Origin: Pseudooceanicola lipolyticus | Lineage (GTDB): Bacteria; Pseudomonadota; Alphaproteobacteria; Rhodobacterales; Rhodobacteraceae | Assembly: GCF_002786325.1 (NCBI RefSeq) | Contig: NZ_PGTB01000005.1 | Location: forward strand, 1 to 64,000 | DNA: 64,000 nucleotides | Direction of reading: 5' to 3' | Part shown: piece after piece, positions 33,480-42,251 of the stretch | Position numbering within the stretch: the first letter of the stretch is position 1 | Layout of the letters: each line of letters starts with the position of its first letter | The notes under the pieces: model-generated | The model's database searches: none | Told to the model about the DNA's origin: nothing | What the model saw: only the letters and a program-made list of their open reading frames with translations | Program-made: the position numbers and the translations under genes

Positions 33480-35522
33480 ATGGAGCGGTTCTCGCGCCTG
33501 TTCTCTCCCGGATCGATTGCGGTTGTCGGTGGCGGGTCCTGGTGCGCCGCTGTCGTGTCGCAATGCCGCGACAGCGGCTTTGATGGCCCGGTCTGGCCGG
33601 TGCATCCATCCAGGCCCGAGGTCGAGGGGTTGCCCGCTTACCCGTCTGTCGCGGCTTTGCCGGGTGTCCCCGACGCGGCTTTCATCGGGGTAAACCGGGA
33701 AAAGACCATCGACGTGGTGGGCCATCTGTCGGTCTTGGGCTGCGGTGGGGCGGTCTGTTTTGCAAACGGTTATGCCGAGGCCATTGTCGAGCTTCACGAT
33801 GGGGCTGATCTGCAGGCACGGCTGGTCGAAGCCACCGGGGCGATGCGCATTCTCGGGCCCAATTGCTATGGCTTTGTGAACATGCTGGAGGGCGTGGCGC
33901 TTTGGCCGGACCGCCACGGAATGGTCGCTCTGGACAGCGGGGTTGCCATTCTGGGGCAGTCGTCGAACGTGTTGCTGAACCTGACCATGCAGCGCCGGGG
34001 GCTGCCGCTGGCCGTTGCGGTGGCGGTCGGCAATCAGGCGCAAACTTCCATGGCCGCACTGGGCATCGACTTGCTGGAGGACCCGCGCATAACCGCCGTG
34101 GGCCTTCACATTGAAGGGATCAGCGACCTGCCTGCATTGGAACAGTTGTCGGCGCGCGCGCGGGCGCTTGGCAAGCCGGTCGTGGCCCTCAAGGTGGGCC
34201 AGTCGCACAATGCACGCTCGGCGGCGGTGTCGCATACTGCCGCGCTGGTTGGCAGCAATGCAGGCGCACGGGCCCTTTTTGCCCGTCTTGGCATCGCCCA
34301 GGTCGACTCGGCTGTGGAACTGATCGAGGCGTTGAAACTGTGCCATGTCACTGGCGGTTTGACCGGCGCAACCGTCGCCTCTGCCTCCTGCTCGGGGGGC
34401 GAAGCTTCGCTGATGGCGGATCTGGGGGCCGCGGCCGGGCTGGCCTTTCCTCCCCTCGACCCGGCTCAGCGGCAGGCTTTGCAGGCGGTTCTGGGCCCGC
34501 GGGTCGCCCTGGCCAACCCGTTGGATTACAACACCCATATCTGGGGCAATCGCGCCGCCTTGGTGGCCTGTTTCAGCGCCCTGGCCCAATCGGATCAGGC
34601 GCTGACATGCGTTGTGCTGGACATGCCGCGCACCGATCGCTTTTCGGCGCTGGACTTCGAGCAAGTGGTCGAGGCCGTGATCGAGACCCGGAGGTTGACG
34701 GGCAAACCGATGGCGGTGGTGTCGCTGTTGCCCGAAGGTTTACCGGAAGACTATTGCGCCAGGCTCATCGCGGCCGGGGTCACGCCGCTGTGCGGTATGA
34801 GCGAGGCCCTCCGCGCCATTCGGGCGGCCGCCACGGCCGGCACCCGCGGTGCGGTGCAAACGGCGCCGCTGTTGCGGCCCCGCGGCAACGTCGAAACGCG
34901 GGTTTTTGACGAGGCGGAGGCAAAGGCGCTTCTGTCGGCGGCGGGATTGCGGGTGCCGCGCGCGCAGATTGCGGCGACAGCACAGGCGGCCGCCGCCTGC
35001 GCAGAGCAGATCGGCTTTCCAGTGGTGCTGAAGGGCACGGGACTGGCGCATAAGACCGAGGAGGGCGCCGTTGTTCTGGGGATTGCGAGTGCCGCGGCGG
35101 TAGAGGTAACCGCCCGCGCCATGGGTTGTACCCGCTTTCTCGTCGAAGAGATGATCACCGACAATCTGGCAGAGCTGCTGGTGAGCATTACGCATGATCC
35201 GGCGCATGGCTTTGTTCTGACCGTTGGAATGGGCGGCATCCTGACCGAACTGGTCGGCGACACCTGGTCGCTGTTGCTGCCAGTGAGCCGCGACGAGATC
35301 CGCACCGCTTTGGCCGGTCTGCGCACGGGCGCGGTGCTGACCGGCTATCGCGGTCGGCCGGCGGCAGATATCGAAGCGGTGCTGGATTCGGTCATGCTGT
35401 TGCAAAGCTTTGTCGAGGCGCGGTCCGGATCGCTGGAAGAGATTGAAATCAATCCGTTGATTTGCGGCACCTCCGGCGCAATCGTGGCGGACGCACTCAT
35501 CCGGATGGGAGATCCCGCATGA
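33480..35522 (+). CDS. ADP-forming acyl-CoA synthetase (acetate-CoA ligase family)
   Basis: This 680-residue single-chain enzyme has a CoA-binding domain (LFSPGSIAVVGGG, residues 7-19), succinyl-CoA-ligase-like flavodoxin domains (about 150-450, with the phospho-His region AVSHTAALVGSNAGARALF) and a C-terminal ATP-grasp domain (LSAAGLRVPRAQIA ... FPVVLKGTGLAHKTEEGAVV ... EEIEINPLI). It forms acyl-CoA from acid, CoA and ATP with ADP release. It begins one base after the dehydrogenase stop and overlaps the hydratase gene by 4 bases. The organisation suggests acid activation followed by desaturation and hydration. Confidence 0.9.
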   Translation: MERFSRLFSPGSIAVVGGGSWCAAVVSQCRDSGFDGPVWPVHPSRPEVEGLPAYPSVAALPGVPDAAFIGVNREKTIDVVGHLSVLGCGGAVCFANGYAEAIVELHDGADLQARLVEATGAMRILGPNCYGFVNMLEGVALWPDRHGMVALDSGVAILGQSSNVLLNLTMQRRGLPLAVAVAVGNQAQTSMAALGIDLLEDPRITAVGLHIEGISDLPALEQLSARARALGKPVVALKVGQSHNARSAAVSHTAALVGSNAGARALFARLGIAQVDSAVELIEALKLCHVTGGLTGATVASASCSGGEASLMADLGAAAGLAFPPLDPAQRQALQAVLGPRVALANPLDYNTHIWGNRAALVACFSALAQSDQALTCVVLDMPRTDRFSALDFEQVVEAVIETRRLTGKPMAVVSLLPEGLPEDYCARLIAAGVTPLCGMSEALRAIRAAATAGTRGAVQTAPLLRPRGNVETRVFDEAEAKALLSAAGLRVPRAQIAATAQAAAACAEQIGFPVVLKGTGLAHKTEEGAVVLGIASAAAVEVTARAMGCTRFLVEEMITDNLAELLVSITHDPAHGFVLTVGMGGILTELVGDTWSLLLPVSRDEIRTALAGLRTGAVLTGYRGRPAADIEAVLDSVMLLQSFVEARSGSLEEIEINPLICGTSGAIVADALIRMGDPA

Positions 35523-36301
35523 CCAAGAACATCCGCATCGAACGGCGCGGCGCCGTGCTCGAGGTGACGCTCGACCGCCCCAAGGCCAATGCCATCGACA
35601 GTGCGACCAGCCGGGAGATGGGCGAAACCTTTCTCGCCTTCCGGGACGATCCCGACCTGCGCGTTGCGATCATCACCGGTGCCGGGAAAAAGTTCTTTTG
35701 CCCCGGTTGGGATCTCAAGGCCGCCTCCGAAGGTGAGGCGGCCGATACCGATTACGGCCCCGGCGGCTTTGGCGGGTTGCAGGAGTTGCCGCACCTGAAC
35801 AAGCCGGTGATCGCGGCGGTGAACGGCATCTGCTGTGGTGGCGGGCTTGAACTGGCCTTGTCGGCCGACATTATCTTGGCCGCCGATCACGCCAGTTTTG
35901 CCCTGCCGGAAATCCGCTCGGGTACGGTGGCCGACGCCGCGTCGATCAAGCTGCCCAAGCGCATCCCCTATCATATCGCCATGGAGCTGCTGCTGACCGG
36001 GCGCTGGTTTGACACGACCGAAGCGCTTGGCTGGGGTCTGATCAATCGCTCGGTGCCCGCCGAGAAGCTGATGCGCCAGGCCCGCGATCTTGCCGACCAC
36101 CTGGCATCCGGGCCGCCGCTGGTCTTTGCCGCCCTCAAGGAAATCGTGCGAGAAGCCGAGGATATGAAGTTCCAGGACGCGATGAATCGCGTGGTGCGCA
36201 GCCAGTTCGAGACGGTCGAGCGGCTATACCGTGCGGAAGACCAGCGCGAAGGCGCCCGCGCCTTCGCCGAGAAACGAGACCCGGTCTGGAAGGGCCGCTG
36301 A
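35519..36301 (+). CDS. Enoyl-CoA hydratase/carnitinyl-CoA dehydratase-like
   Basis: This 260-residue crotonase-fold protein has the oxyanion-hole segments ITGAGKKFFCPGWDLKAASE and NGICCGGGLELALSADIILA (about residues 100-119). The catalytic region PEIRSGTVADAASIKLPKRI matches CaiD-like members, in which one of the two usual glutamates is kept (PEIRSG). It hydrates the enoyl-CoA formed by the acyl-CoA dehydrogenase of this operon. The start overlaps the synthetase stop as ATGA. Confidence 0.9.
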   Translation: MTKNIRIERRGAVLEVTLDRPKANAIDSATSREMGETFLAFRDDPDLRVAIITGAGKKFFCPGWDLKAASEGEAADTDYGPGGFGGLQELPHLNKPVIAAVNGICCGGGLELALSADIILAADHASFALPEIRSGTVADAASIKLPKRIPYHIAMELLLTGRWFDTTEALGWGLINRSVPAEKLMRQARDLADHLASGPPLVFAALKEIVREAEDMKFQDAMNRVVRSQFETVERLYRAEDQREGARAFAEKRDPVWKGR

Positions 36302-36306
36302 GGGGC

Positions 36307-36347
36307 GGCACCCTTTTACCGCCTGTGCTGGGTAAACCAAGGGTGCC
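36307..36347. terminator. Bidirectional hairpin between convergent genes
   Basis: GGCACCCTT (36307-36315) pairs exactly with AAGGGTGCC (36339-36347), with further internal pairing (TTACC / GGTAA). It lies between the hydratase stop and the convergent phosphodiesterase stop and probably ends both transcripts. There is no long T-run. Confidence 0.6.
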
Positions 36348-36391
36348 CAATCCGATCCAGCCGACCAGAACGGGCGCCCCGCGCATTCCCG

Positions 36392-37201
36392 TCAGGGGCC
36401 GGCGCAAACGTTCGCCGGCGCGATTGCCTGGGCATCTATCGTATCCACGCCGTGGCAGGACAACAGCTCGGGGGTCAGCGTGATCACCGCGTAATTGGGC
36501 ACGCCGGCGATCCAGTCGGGAGCGGGGTTCCTGAACTCCTGGCGGAACTGATGGGTGCAGCCGCGGCCGGCGGTAAAGCCGATGCCGTCACGGGTGGTGC
36601 CGGTCATCGGGATGTGGATGTGGCCGAAAAAGATGTGCCGCACTCCGCCCGGATGCGCACGCAGGATCTGCATCAGCACCTCGCTGTCATGCAGTCCGAT
36701 ATTGTCGAAATGCGCCATACCATGCGCCACCGGGGGATGATGGATGAAGACGGTCAACGGGCTTTCCGGGCAGGCCGCCAGCGTTTCGCGCAGCCAGGCG
36801 GCACGCGCCTCGCAATACCGGCCGCCGATTTCACTGGCGGAATTGCTGTCGAGGAACAGCAGCCGGTCATCGGAACCCGGGACCGGCATCATCGACTGAA
36901 TGAACCCGTGGCGGTCGACGGGATGATCCGGGAAGGCGGCGCGGAAGTTGTCGCGCGCATCGTGATTGCCCAGCAGCAGGCGCACCGGCATCGACAACTC
37001 GGACAGCAATGACTTCAGCAGGGCATAGGCGGCCGGGTTGCCGTCCTGCGTCAGGTCGCCGGTCAGCACCACCAGATCGGCGTCCGGGTGCGTCTGGTTG
37101 ACGTCGTCGAGCACCCGTTTGAGCCGCGCGGCGGGATCGAGTGTGTGCAGCGTCTGGCCGGCAGGCACCAGATGGGTGTCGGTGATGTGAATGATCTTCA
37201 T
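36392..37201 (-). CDS. Metallophosphoesterase, GpdQ/CpdA-type phosphodiesterase
   Basis: This 269-residue class III phosphodiesterase has all the dinuclear metal motifs: DTHL (residues 7-10), GDLTQDG, GNHDARD, HHPP and GHIH. Relatives hydrolyse cyclic nucleotides (CpdA) or glycerophosphodiesters (GpdQ). The divergent Ugp-type transporter and Pho-box-like sites favour a glycerophosphodiester or phospholipid-headgroup substrate. AAGGAG precedes the ATG at 37201, so the longer upstream reading is rejected. No signal peptide is seen, so it acts in the cytoplasm on imported substrate. Confidence 0.88.
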   Translation of the reverse strand: MKIIHITDTHLVPAGQTLHTLDPAARLKRVLDDVNQTHPDADLVVLTGDLTQDGNPAAYALLKSLLSELSMPVRLLLGNHDARDNFRAAFPDHPVDRHGFIQSMMPVPGSDDRLLFLDSNSASEIGGRYCEARAAWLRETLAACPESPLTVFIHHPPVAHGMAHFDNIGLHDSEVLMQILRAHPGGVRHIFFGHIHIPMTGTTRDGIGFTAGRGCTHQFRQEFRNPAPDWIAGVPNYAVITLTPELLSCHGVDTIDAQAIAPANVCAGP

Positions 37202-37242
37202 GCGGGCAGTCTCCTTGATGGAGGGCGCCATAGGCTGGTTGC

Positions 37243-37260
37243 GTGACAGGTATGCGACGG
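37243..37260 (-). promoter_or_regulatory. Pho-box-like site for the phosphodiesterase gene
   Basis: On the minus strand the sequence reads CCGTCGC-ATAC-CTGTCAC, two 7-base direct repeats with a 4-base spacer, close to the PhoB consensus CTGTCAT-N4-CTGTCAT. It lies about 42 bases upstream of the phosphodiesterase start. Confidence 0.55.
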
Positions 37261-37289
37261 CCCGCCTTGTCCCGGCGAAGTTCATCATT

Positions 37290-37340
37290 CTTTCACAGAA
37301 CCGTTGTCGAGACTTTGGAAAACCGTCGCCGTTCCGTCAC
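37290..37340 (+). promoter_or_regulatory. Tandem Pho-box-like sites for ugpB
   Basis: Two sites with PhoB-type layout face ugpB: CTTTCAC-AGAA-CCGTTGT (37290-37307) and CCGTCGC-CGTT-CCGTCAC (37323-37340). The second repeats the same 7-base units seen on the other strand at 37243-37260. They suggest phosphate-starvation control of the Ugp operon. Confidence 0.55.
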
Positions 37341-37441
37341 GACTGCCCGGCTAGTCAGCCGCGCATGTTCCGGGTTCACGCCCTGGCGACATTTGCCCTT
37401 CACGGCCCGCTTCGCAGGCCCCCGACCGCAAAGGAAGACTC

Positions 37442-38719
37442 ATGATCTCGAAATTCAAGCTGGCGGCGCTGGCCACATTTGCCTTGGCAGGTGCCGTTCA
37501 GGCCCAGACCCAGATCACCTGCCTGACCAATGCCGGCCATCTGAGCCGTCAACACGCGCCGCTGGCCGAGATGTTCAACGCGATGCAGGACGAGATCGAG
37601 GTGATCTATGCCGCCCCCGCGCAGAACTATTCGGACACGCACCTGAAGCTGATGCGCGGCTCGGCCACCGACACGCTGCCCGATTGCGCCTTCGAAGCCT
37701 ATAACCAGCTGCCCTCGCTGGCGCGTGCCATGGCGGCGCGCGGCCAGATTGCCGATCTTTCGACGCTGATGGCGCAGGAAGAGGCCGGCTGGAAAGAGGC
37801 CAACTATACCGATCAAATGCTGGAACTGGGCCAGGTCGACGGCGTGCAATACGGCATGCCTTTCAACGCATCCGTCATCCAGTGGTATGTGAATGCCGAC
37901 CTGCTGCAGCAGGTGGGTGTTGCCGTCGAAGATTTCCCGACGGATTGGGACGGCGTGCTGGCGCTGGCGGCCAAAATCGACGCGCTTGGCGATGACATCG
38001 ACGGCATGTCCTATGCGGTGGACCAGTGGGGCGACGACTGGCCGTTCCAGGTGCTGATCGCGCAGCAGGGCGGTCAAATGCTGAACGACGCCGGCGATCA
38101 GGTCACCTTTGACCAGGACGGCCGCAGCGTCGAGGCGATGAAGCTGGCCCGCCGCATCGTGACCGAGGGCGGTTATGATCCGCATACCGATATCGACACT
38201 CAGCTGACCGCCTTCACCTCGGGCAAGGTCGGATTTTACGCCAATTCTCCCGCCTCGGCCAAGCTGATGCAGGAACGCGTGGGCGAAGGTTTTGACCTGC
38301 GCTCGATCAAGTTCACCGTGTGGGACGACGCCAATGGCACTCTGCCCACCGGCGGCAATGCAGGGATCATCACCACCCAGGACCCCGAGAAACAGGCTGC
38401 GGTCTGGGAATACCTGAAGTTCCTCACCGGCCCGAAAGGCCAGGAACTGACCGCCAAGAACACCGGCTATCTGCCGACCAACGTGATGTCGCTGGAAGAG
38501 GAATATCTCGGCGCCTATTACAAGGCCGAGCCTTATTTTGCGACGCCGTCGAGCCAATATGACCGGGCCGGCGCCTGGTACGGCTATCCGGGCACCCAGT
38601 CCGAGAAGATCTGGCGCGACCAGCGTTCGGTGATCCGTGCCGTCATGCTGGGCGAGACGGCGCCGGAGGCCGGCGCTGCCGAGCTGAAGGCCATCGCAGA
38701 GAAGCTGATGCAGCGCTGA
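37442..38719 (+). CDS. ugpB: Ugp-type ABC transporter solute-binding protein
   Basis: This 425-residue periplasmic protein has a Sec signal peptide (MISKFKLAALATFALAGAVQAQ) and the family 1 binding-protein fold (YGMPFNASVIQWYVNADLLQ, GGNAGIITTQDPEKQAAVWE, LTGPKGQELTAKNTGYLPT). UgpB binds sn-glycerol-3-phosphate and glycerophosphodiesters. The assignment rests on this fold, the gene order ugpBCAE, the divergent phosphodiesterase and the Pho-like boxes. A sugar or polyol ligand cannot be excluded. Confidence 0.85.
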   Translation: MISKFKLAALATFALAGAVQAQTQITCLTNAGHLSRQHAPLAEMFNAMQDEIEVIYAAPAQNYSDTHLKLMRGSATDTLPDCAFEAYNQLPSLARAMAARGQIADLSTLMAQEEAGWKEANYTDQMLELGQVDGVQYGMPFNASVIQWYVNADLLQQVGVAVEDFPTDWDGVLALAAKIDALGDDIDGMSYAVDQWGDDWPFQVLIAQQGGQMLNDAGDQVTFDQDGRSVEAMKLARRIVTEGGYDPHTDIDTQLTAFTSGKVGFYANSPASAKLMQERVGEGFDLRSIKFTVWDDANGTLPTGGNAGIITTQDPEKQAAVWEYLKFLTGPKGQELTAKNTGYLPTNVMSLEEEYLGAYYKAEPYFATPSSQYDRAGAWYGYPGTQSEKIWRDQRSVIRAVMLGETAPEAGAAELKAIAEKLMQR

Positions 38720-38738
38720 TTGCGCAACCATCCAACCG

Positions 38739-38763
38739 GGCGGGGGCCTTCCGGGCCCCCGCC
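38739..38763 (+). terminator. Stem-loop between ugpB and ugpC
   Basis: A 10-bp GC stem (GGCGGGGGCC / GGCCCCCGCC) with a 5-base loop follows the ugpB stop by 19 bases, with a few T bases after it (GCATTTTG). It is probably a leaky terminator or mRNA stabiliser that favours the binding protein over the membrane parts. Confidence 0.7.
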
Positions 38764-38785
38764 TGCATTTTGACAGGTTCAGGAC

Positions 38786-39961
38786 ATGGCACGTCTCACC
38801 CTTACCGACATCAAGAAATCCTTTGGCGAAACCCGGGTCCTGAAGGGGATCAGCCTCGAGGTTCAGGACGGCGAGTTCCTGTCGCTGGTGGGCGCCTCGG
38901 GCTGCGGAAAATCGACCCTGCTGCGGATCATTTCCGGGTTGGAGACCGCCGATAGCGGCCGGATCGAGATTGATGGCAAAGCGGTGGACCAGGCCACCCC
39001 CAAGGCGCGCAACGTGGCCTTGGTGTTTCAGGACTATGCGCTGTACCCGCATATGAGCGTGGCGCAGAACATGGCGATGCCGCTGGTGATGGGCCGCCTG
39101 CCGATGCGGGCACGGCTGCCGGGGGCCAAGTTCCTCACGCCCCGCCATGCCGAAACCCGGCGCGAGATCGCCGCCAAGGTGCAGCAGGTGGCCGAGCAGT
39201 TGCGCATCGCGCATCTGCTGGACCGGCGACCCGCCTCGCTTTCGGGGGGTCAGCGACAGCGGGTGGCGCTGGGGCGGGCACTGGTGCGCGATCCGAGCCT
39301 GTTCCTGATGGACGAGCCGCTGTCGAATCTCGACGCTAAGCTGCGGGTCGAGGTGCGGCGCGAGATCGTCGAACTGCACCGGAATTCGGGGCTGACGTTT
39401 GTCTATGTCACTCATGACCAGGTCGAGGCGATGACCATGTCGGACCGGGTGGCGCTGCTGCAGGAAGGACACCTGTTGCAGGTTGGTCCTCCGGCAGCGC
39501 TGTATGGCGATCCGGCCTCGGCGGACGTGGCGCGGTTTATCGGCTCGCCAGAGGTGAACCTTCTGCCGGTGCGCGCCGCCGCGGGTGCGCTGCAGCTGGC
39601 CGGTCAGGCGCTGCCGGTGGCCAGCGGGCAGGCAGAAGGCACCGACCTCATGCTGGGTATCCGGCCCGAGGCGATCCGGCTGGCGGATGCCGGCACGGCC
39701 GGGGGATGCTTTGGCTTGCAGGTGGTGCGCCGCGCGGTCGAGGATCTGGGCGGCGAATTGGTGGTGCATGGCAGCCTGGCCCATGCGCCGGATATTCCCC
39801 TGCGGCTGCGACTGCAGAAAGCCCCCGATGGTTCGGCACCGATCCCGGTTCCCGACACTTTCGCGGCCGAGGTGCCATTGGGTGCGGTGTTGCTGTTCGC
39901 AGCGGACGGGCAGCGGGTTGCCGGGCCGGCGGTGATGGCGCGCGCGGAGATACCGGCATGA
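38786..39961 (+). CDS. ugpC: Ugp/MalK-type ABC transporter ATPase
   Basis: This 391-residue ATPase has Walker A GASGCGKST (residues about 36-44), the Q-loop VFQDYALYPHMSVAQNMAMP, the signature LSGGQRQRVALGRAL, Walker B LFLMDEPLSNLD and a C-terminal regulatory OB domain (MLGIRPEAIRLAD). Between the Q-loop and the signature it has an extra, basic stretch (PMRARLPGAKFLTPRHAETR) that is longer than in typical MalK/UgpC proteins. Its stop overlaps the ugpA start as ATGA. Confidence 0.9.
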   Translation: MARLTLTDIKKSFGETRVLKGISLEVQDGEFLSLVGASGCGKSTLLRIISGLETADSGRIEIDGKAVDQATPKARNVALVFQDYALYPHMSVAQNMAMPLVMGRLPMRARLPGAKFLTPRHAETRREIAAKVQQVAEQLRIAHLLDRRPASLSGGQRQRVALGRALVRDPSLFLMDEPLSNLDAKLRVEVRREIVELHRNSGLTFVYVTHDQVEAMTMSDRVALLQEGHLLQVGPPAALYGDPASADVARFIGSPEVNLLPVRAAAGALQLAGQALPVASGQAEGTDLMLGIRPEAIRLADAGTAGGCFGLQVVRRAVEDLGGELVVHGSLAHAPDIPLRLRLQKAPDGSAPIPVPDTFAAEVPLGAVLLFAADGQRVAGPAVMARAEIPA

Positions 39962-40845
39962 GGGCGGAAAATCTTTTGCGGCGGCGGCAGGCGCGGCTGG
40001 CCTATGCGATGGTGGCCCCTGCAAGCCTTCTGATTGCGCTGATCTACGTGGTGCCGATGATCGCCGTCGTGTTGGCCTCGCTGACCGATTACACGCTGAT
40101 CAGCGATTATTGGGAATGGGTCGGGCTGGATAATTACAAGCGGATGTTCGGCGATGCGCAATTCGGCAATGCCCTGCGCAATACGGCGATCTACGCGGCC
40201 ATCTTCCTGCCCTGCGCCTTTGTGATCCCGCTGCTGCTGGCGATCTCGATCCAGAAGCGCAAACAGTTCCGATCCTTCTTCGAGATCGTCTATTTCATGC
40301 CGGTGACCTCGACGCTGACCGCGATGGCGTTGGTCTGGTCCGCATTGATGGACAGCCGGCAGGGCATCCTGAACGAATGGCTGGGCAGCCTCGGGCTGGG
40401 GCCGGTGAATTTTCTCGGGTCGCCCGAAGTGGTGCTGGTGTCATTGGCGGGAATTTCCCTGTGGGCGATCATCGGGTTCAACATGGTGCTGTTCATCGCC
40501 GGGCTCACTGCGATCCCGCGCAGCCTGTATGACGCGGCCAAGATCGACGGCGCGGATCACCCGGTGGACGAGTTCCTGCGCGTCACCTGGCCGGCGCTGG
40601 CGCCAACCTCGGTCTTTGTGGCGGTGACCTCTTCGATCACGGCATTCAAGCTGTTCGATACGGTGGCGCTGTTGACCCAGGGCCAGCCGGACCACGCCTC
40701 GGAGGTGTTCCTTTACCTGACCTTCCTTGAAGGGTTCGAATATTTCAACATGGGCTATGCGGCGGCGTTGTCGGTCTTCTTCCTCGGGGTGATCTTTGTT
40801 TTTGCGCTGATCCAGACCCTGCTGGCCGACCGCACCGCGCGATAA
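39958..40845 (+). CDS. ugpA: Ugp-type ABC transporter permease UgpA
   Basis: This 295-residue membrane protein begins with LAYAMVAPASLLIALIYVVP, and its EAA loop (DAAKIDGADHPVDEFLRVTW) near residue 200 contacts the ATPase. Six hydrophobic segments are apparent. I start it at 39958, overlapping ugpC by 4 bases, since the open frame further upstream lies inside ugpC. It pairs with UgpE. Confidence 0.9.
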   Translation: MRAENLLRRRQARLAYAMVAPASLLIALIYVVPMIAVVLASLTDYTLISDYWEWVGLDNYKRMFGDAQFGNALRNTAIYAAIFLPCAFVIPLLLAISIQKRKQFRSFFEIVYFMPVTSTLTAMALVWSALMDSRQGILNEWLGSLGLGPVNFLGSPEVVLVSLAGISLWAIIGFNMVLFIAGLTAIPRSLYDAAKIDGADHPVDEFLRVTWPALAPTSVFVAVTSSITAFKLFDTVALLTQGQPDHASEVFLYLTFLEGFEYFNMGYAAALSVFFLGVIFVFALIQTLLADRTAR

Positions 40846-40856
40846 GGGAAAATGAC

Positions 40857-41741
40857 ATGAGCGATCTGAGCGCACCTCGCCCCGTCGCGGTCCCGGGCCG
40901 CATCAGCGCCGCGCTGTCGCGGGTCACGCCGGGGCGTATCCTGGTCACGTTGGTGCTGTTGCTGGGGGCCTGGCTGATGGTGTTTCCCTTCCTCTGGATG
41001 CTGTCGTCAAGCCTCAAGCCGACTTCGGAAGTGTTCGATGCCGATTTCAGCCTTTGGCCGCAGACCTTCGCGGGCGGGCAGAACTATTACGACGTGCTCG
41101 TGGCACAGCCTTACCTGCGCTATCTCGGAAACAGCCTGATCGTCTGCATCGGCATCCTGGTGGTGCAGTTGGCAACCGCGGTCCCGGCGGCCTATGCCCT
41201 GGCAAAGTTGAAATTCACCGGATCGACCATTCTTTTGGGGACGGTCATCGCCTGCCTGACCGTGCCGATCAACGTCACCTCGATCCCGATCTATCTTGGC
41301 CTGGTGAAAGCCGGGTTGCTGGATACCTATTTCTCGATGATGTTCCCGTTCTTCGTTTCGGTTTTCGCGATCTTCCTGTTCCGCCAGTTCTTCCGGAGCT
41401 ATCCGGATTCAATCATCCAGGCGGCGCGGGTCGATGGTTTCAGCGAGATCGAGATCGTGCTGCGCCTGATCCTGCCCGCGGCGGTGCCAGCAGCGGCGGC
41501 GTTTTCGGTTTTCTCCTTCGTGGCGCATTGGAACGATCTCTACTGGCCGCTGATTGTCGTGCAGAGCCAGGAGAAGATGACGGCGACCCTGTCGATGATG
41601 CAATACCGCTCGACCTTTGACATCAATTACGGGCGCACCTTCGCGGCAGCGACGGTTGTCACGGTCCCGATGCTGCTGGTTTTTGTCTTCGCGCGGCGGG
41701 CCTTTGTGCGGGGGATCACGATGTCGGGGGTCAAGGGTTAG
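40857..41741 (+). CDS. ugpE: Ugp-type ABC transporter permease UgpE
   Basis: This 294-residue membrane protein is the MalG/UgpE-type partner: LMVFPFLWMLSSSLKPTSEV early in the protein and the EAA loop QAARVDGFSEIEIVLRLILP near residue 190. It completes the ugpBCAE importer. The gene is last in the operon. Confidence 0.92.
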   Translation: MSDLSAPRPVAVPGRISAALSRVTPGRILVTLVLLLGAWLMVFPFLWMLSSSLKPTSEVFDADFSLWPQTFAGGQNYYDVLVAQPYLRYLGNSLIVCIGILVVQLATAVPAAYALAKLKFTGSTILLGTVIACLTVPINVTSIPIYLGLVKAGLLDTYFSMMFPFFVSVFAIFLFRQFFRSYPDSIIQAARVDGFSEIEIVLRLILPAAVPAAAAFSVFSFVAHWNDLYWPLIVVQSQEKMTATLSMMQYRSTFDINYGRTFAAATVVTVPMLLVFVFARRAFVRGITMSGVKG

Positions 41742-42147
41742 CCACCGGGACCCGAAACAGCCGCCAAAGTGGCCCCGCGGATTTCGGTACGCGGGATCAT
41801 CGGCCCCTATATAAGCAGACCGCGCCGGCCCCCTTGCTGCGGCGCGGTCGACGCTGCCGGGATGGTAGCCGCCTTTGACAGGTTTGGCACTCCGGCACTG
41901 GTCCAAAAGTTGCCCGGCCGTGGCACGGGTGCCGGATTTTTACCGGTTGCCAGCGGTCCGCGCCGATCCGCCCATCATGCGCCCACAGGCCGTGTCGATC
42001 GCGATCCGACAATGGCCATTGCGGCCCTCGACTGATCGCGCATGGTTAACCATCCGAAAGTGTCCCCTGGGCGTCCGGCCATCTGGGGCCCGTCGATCCG
42101 GCGCATGTTTGGCGCGGCGATCGACAGGCGGAATAGCCTCGTCTTTC
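41742..42147. other. Intergenic region after ugpE
   Basis: This gene-free stretch of about 400 bases contains a stem-loop at 41818-41849 (GACCGCGCCG / CGGCGCGGTC, 12-base loop) about 75 bases beyond the ugpE stop, perhaps a terminator although no T-run follows. Short open frames on both strands here have no recognisable features. It marks the boundary between the phosphorus-scavenging region and the BVMO island. Confidence 0.45.
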
Positions 42148-42196
42148 CATAACTTTTTTGCCGCCTCTGGGCGCAAACTTTCATTTTTCATTACCA
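42148..42196 (+). promoter_or_regulatory. Shared TRAP promoter signal, dctM copy
   Basis: CATAACTTTT (42148-42157), 31 bases, then CATTAC (42189-42194), the latter preceded by TTCAT and 4 bases. The first start codon (42252) lies 63 bases downstream. The same two boxes with the same spacing precede dctP copies at 51687 and 63450, and the downstream box also precedes 58618. Confidence 0.65.
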
Positions 42197-42251
42197 ACGC
42201 GTTCGCGTTTAGTACATGCAGAGTGCATCGAGAACTTAGGGAGGAGTCGGT

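Noticed and set aside
37400..40024. An 874-codon open frame on the minus strand
   Set aside because: It lies opposite ugpB and ugpC, whose domains and motifs are certain. Its composition (His/Gln/Gly/Arg-rich) is that of a GC-skewed shadow frame, with no domain.
41769..42197. Short open frames on both strands after ugpE
   Set aside because: No ribosome sites or protein features, and arginine/proline-rich composition of chance frames.
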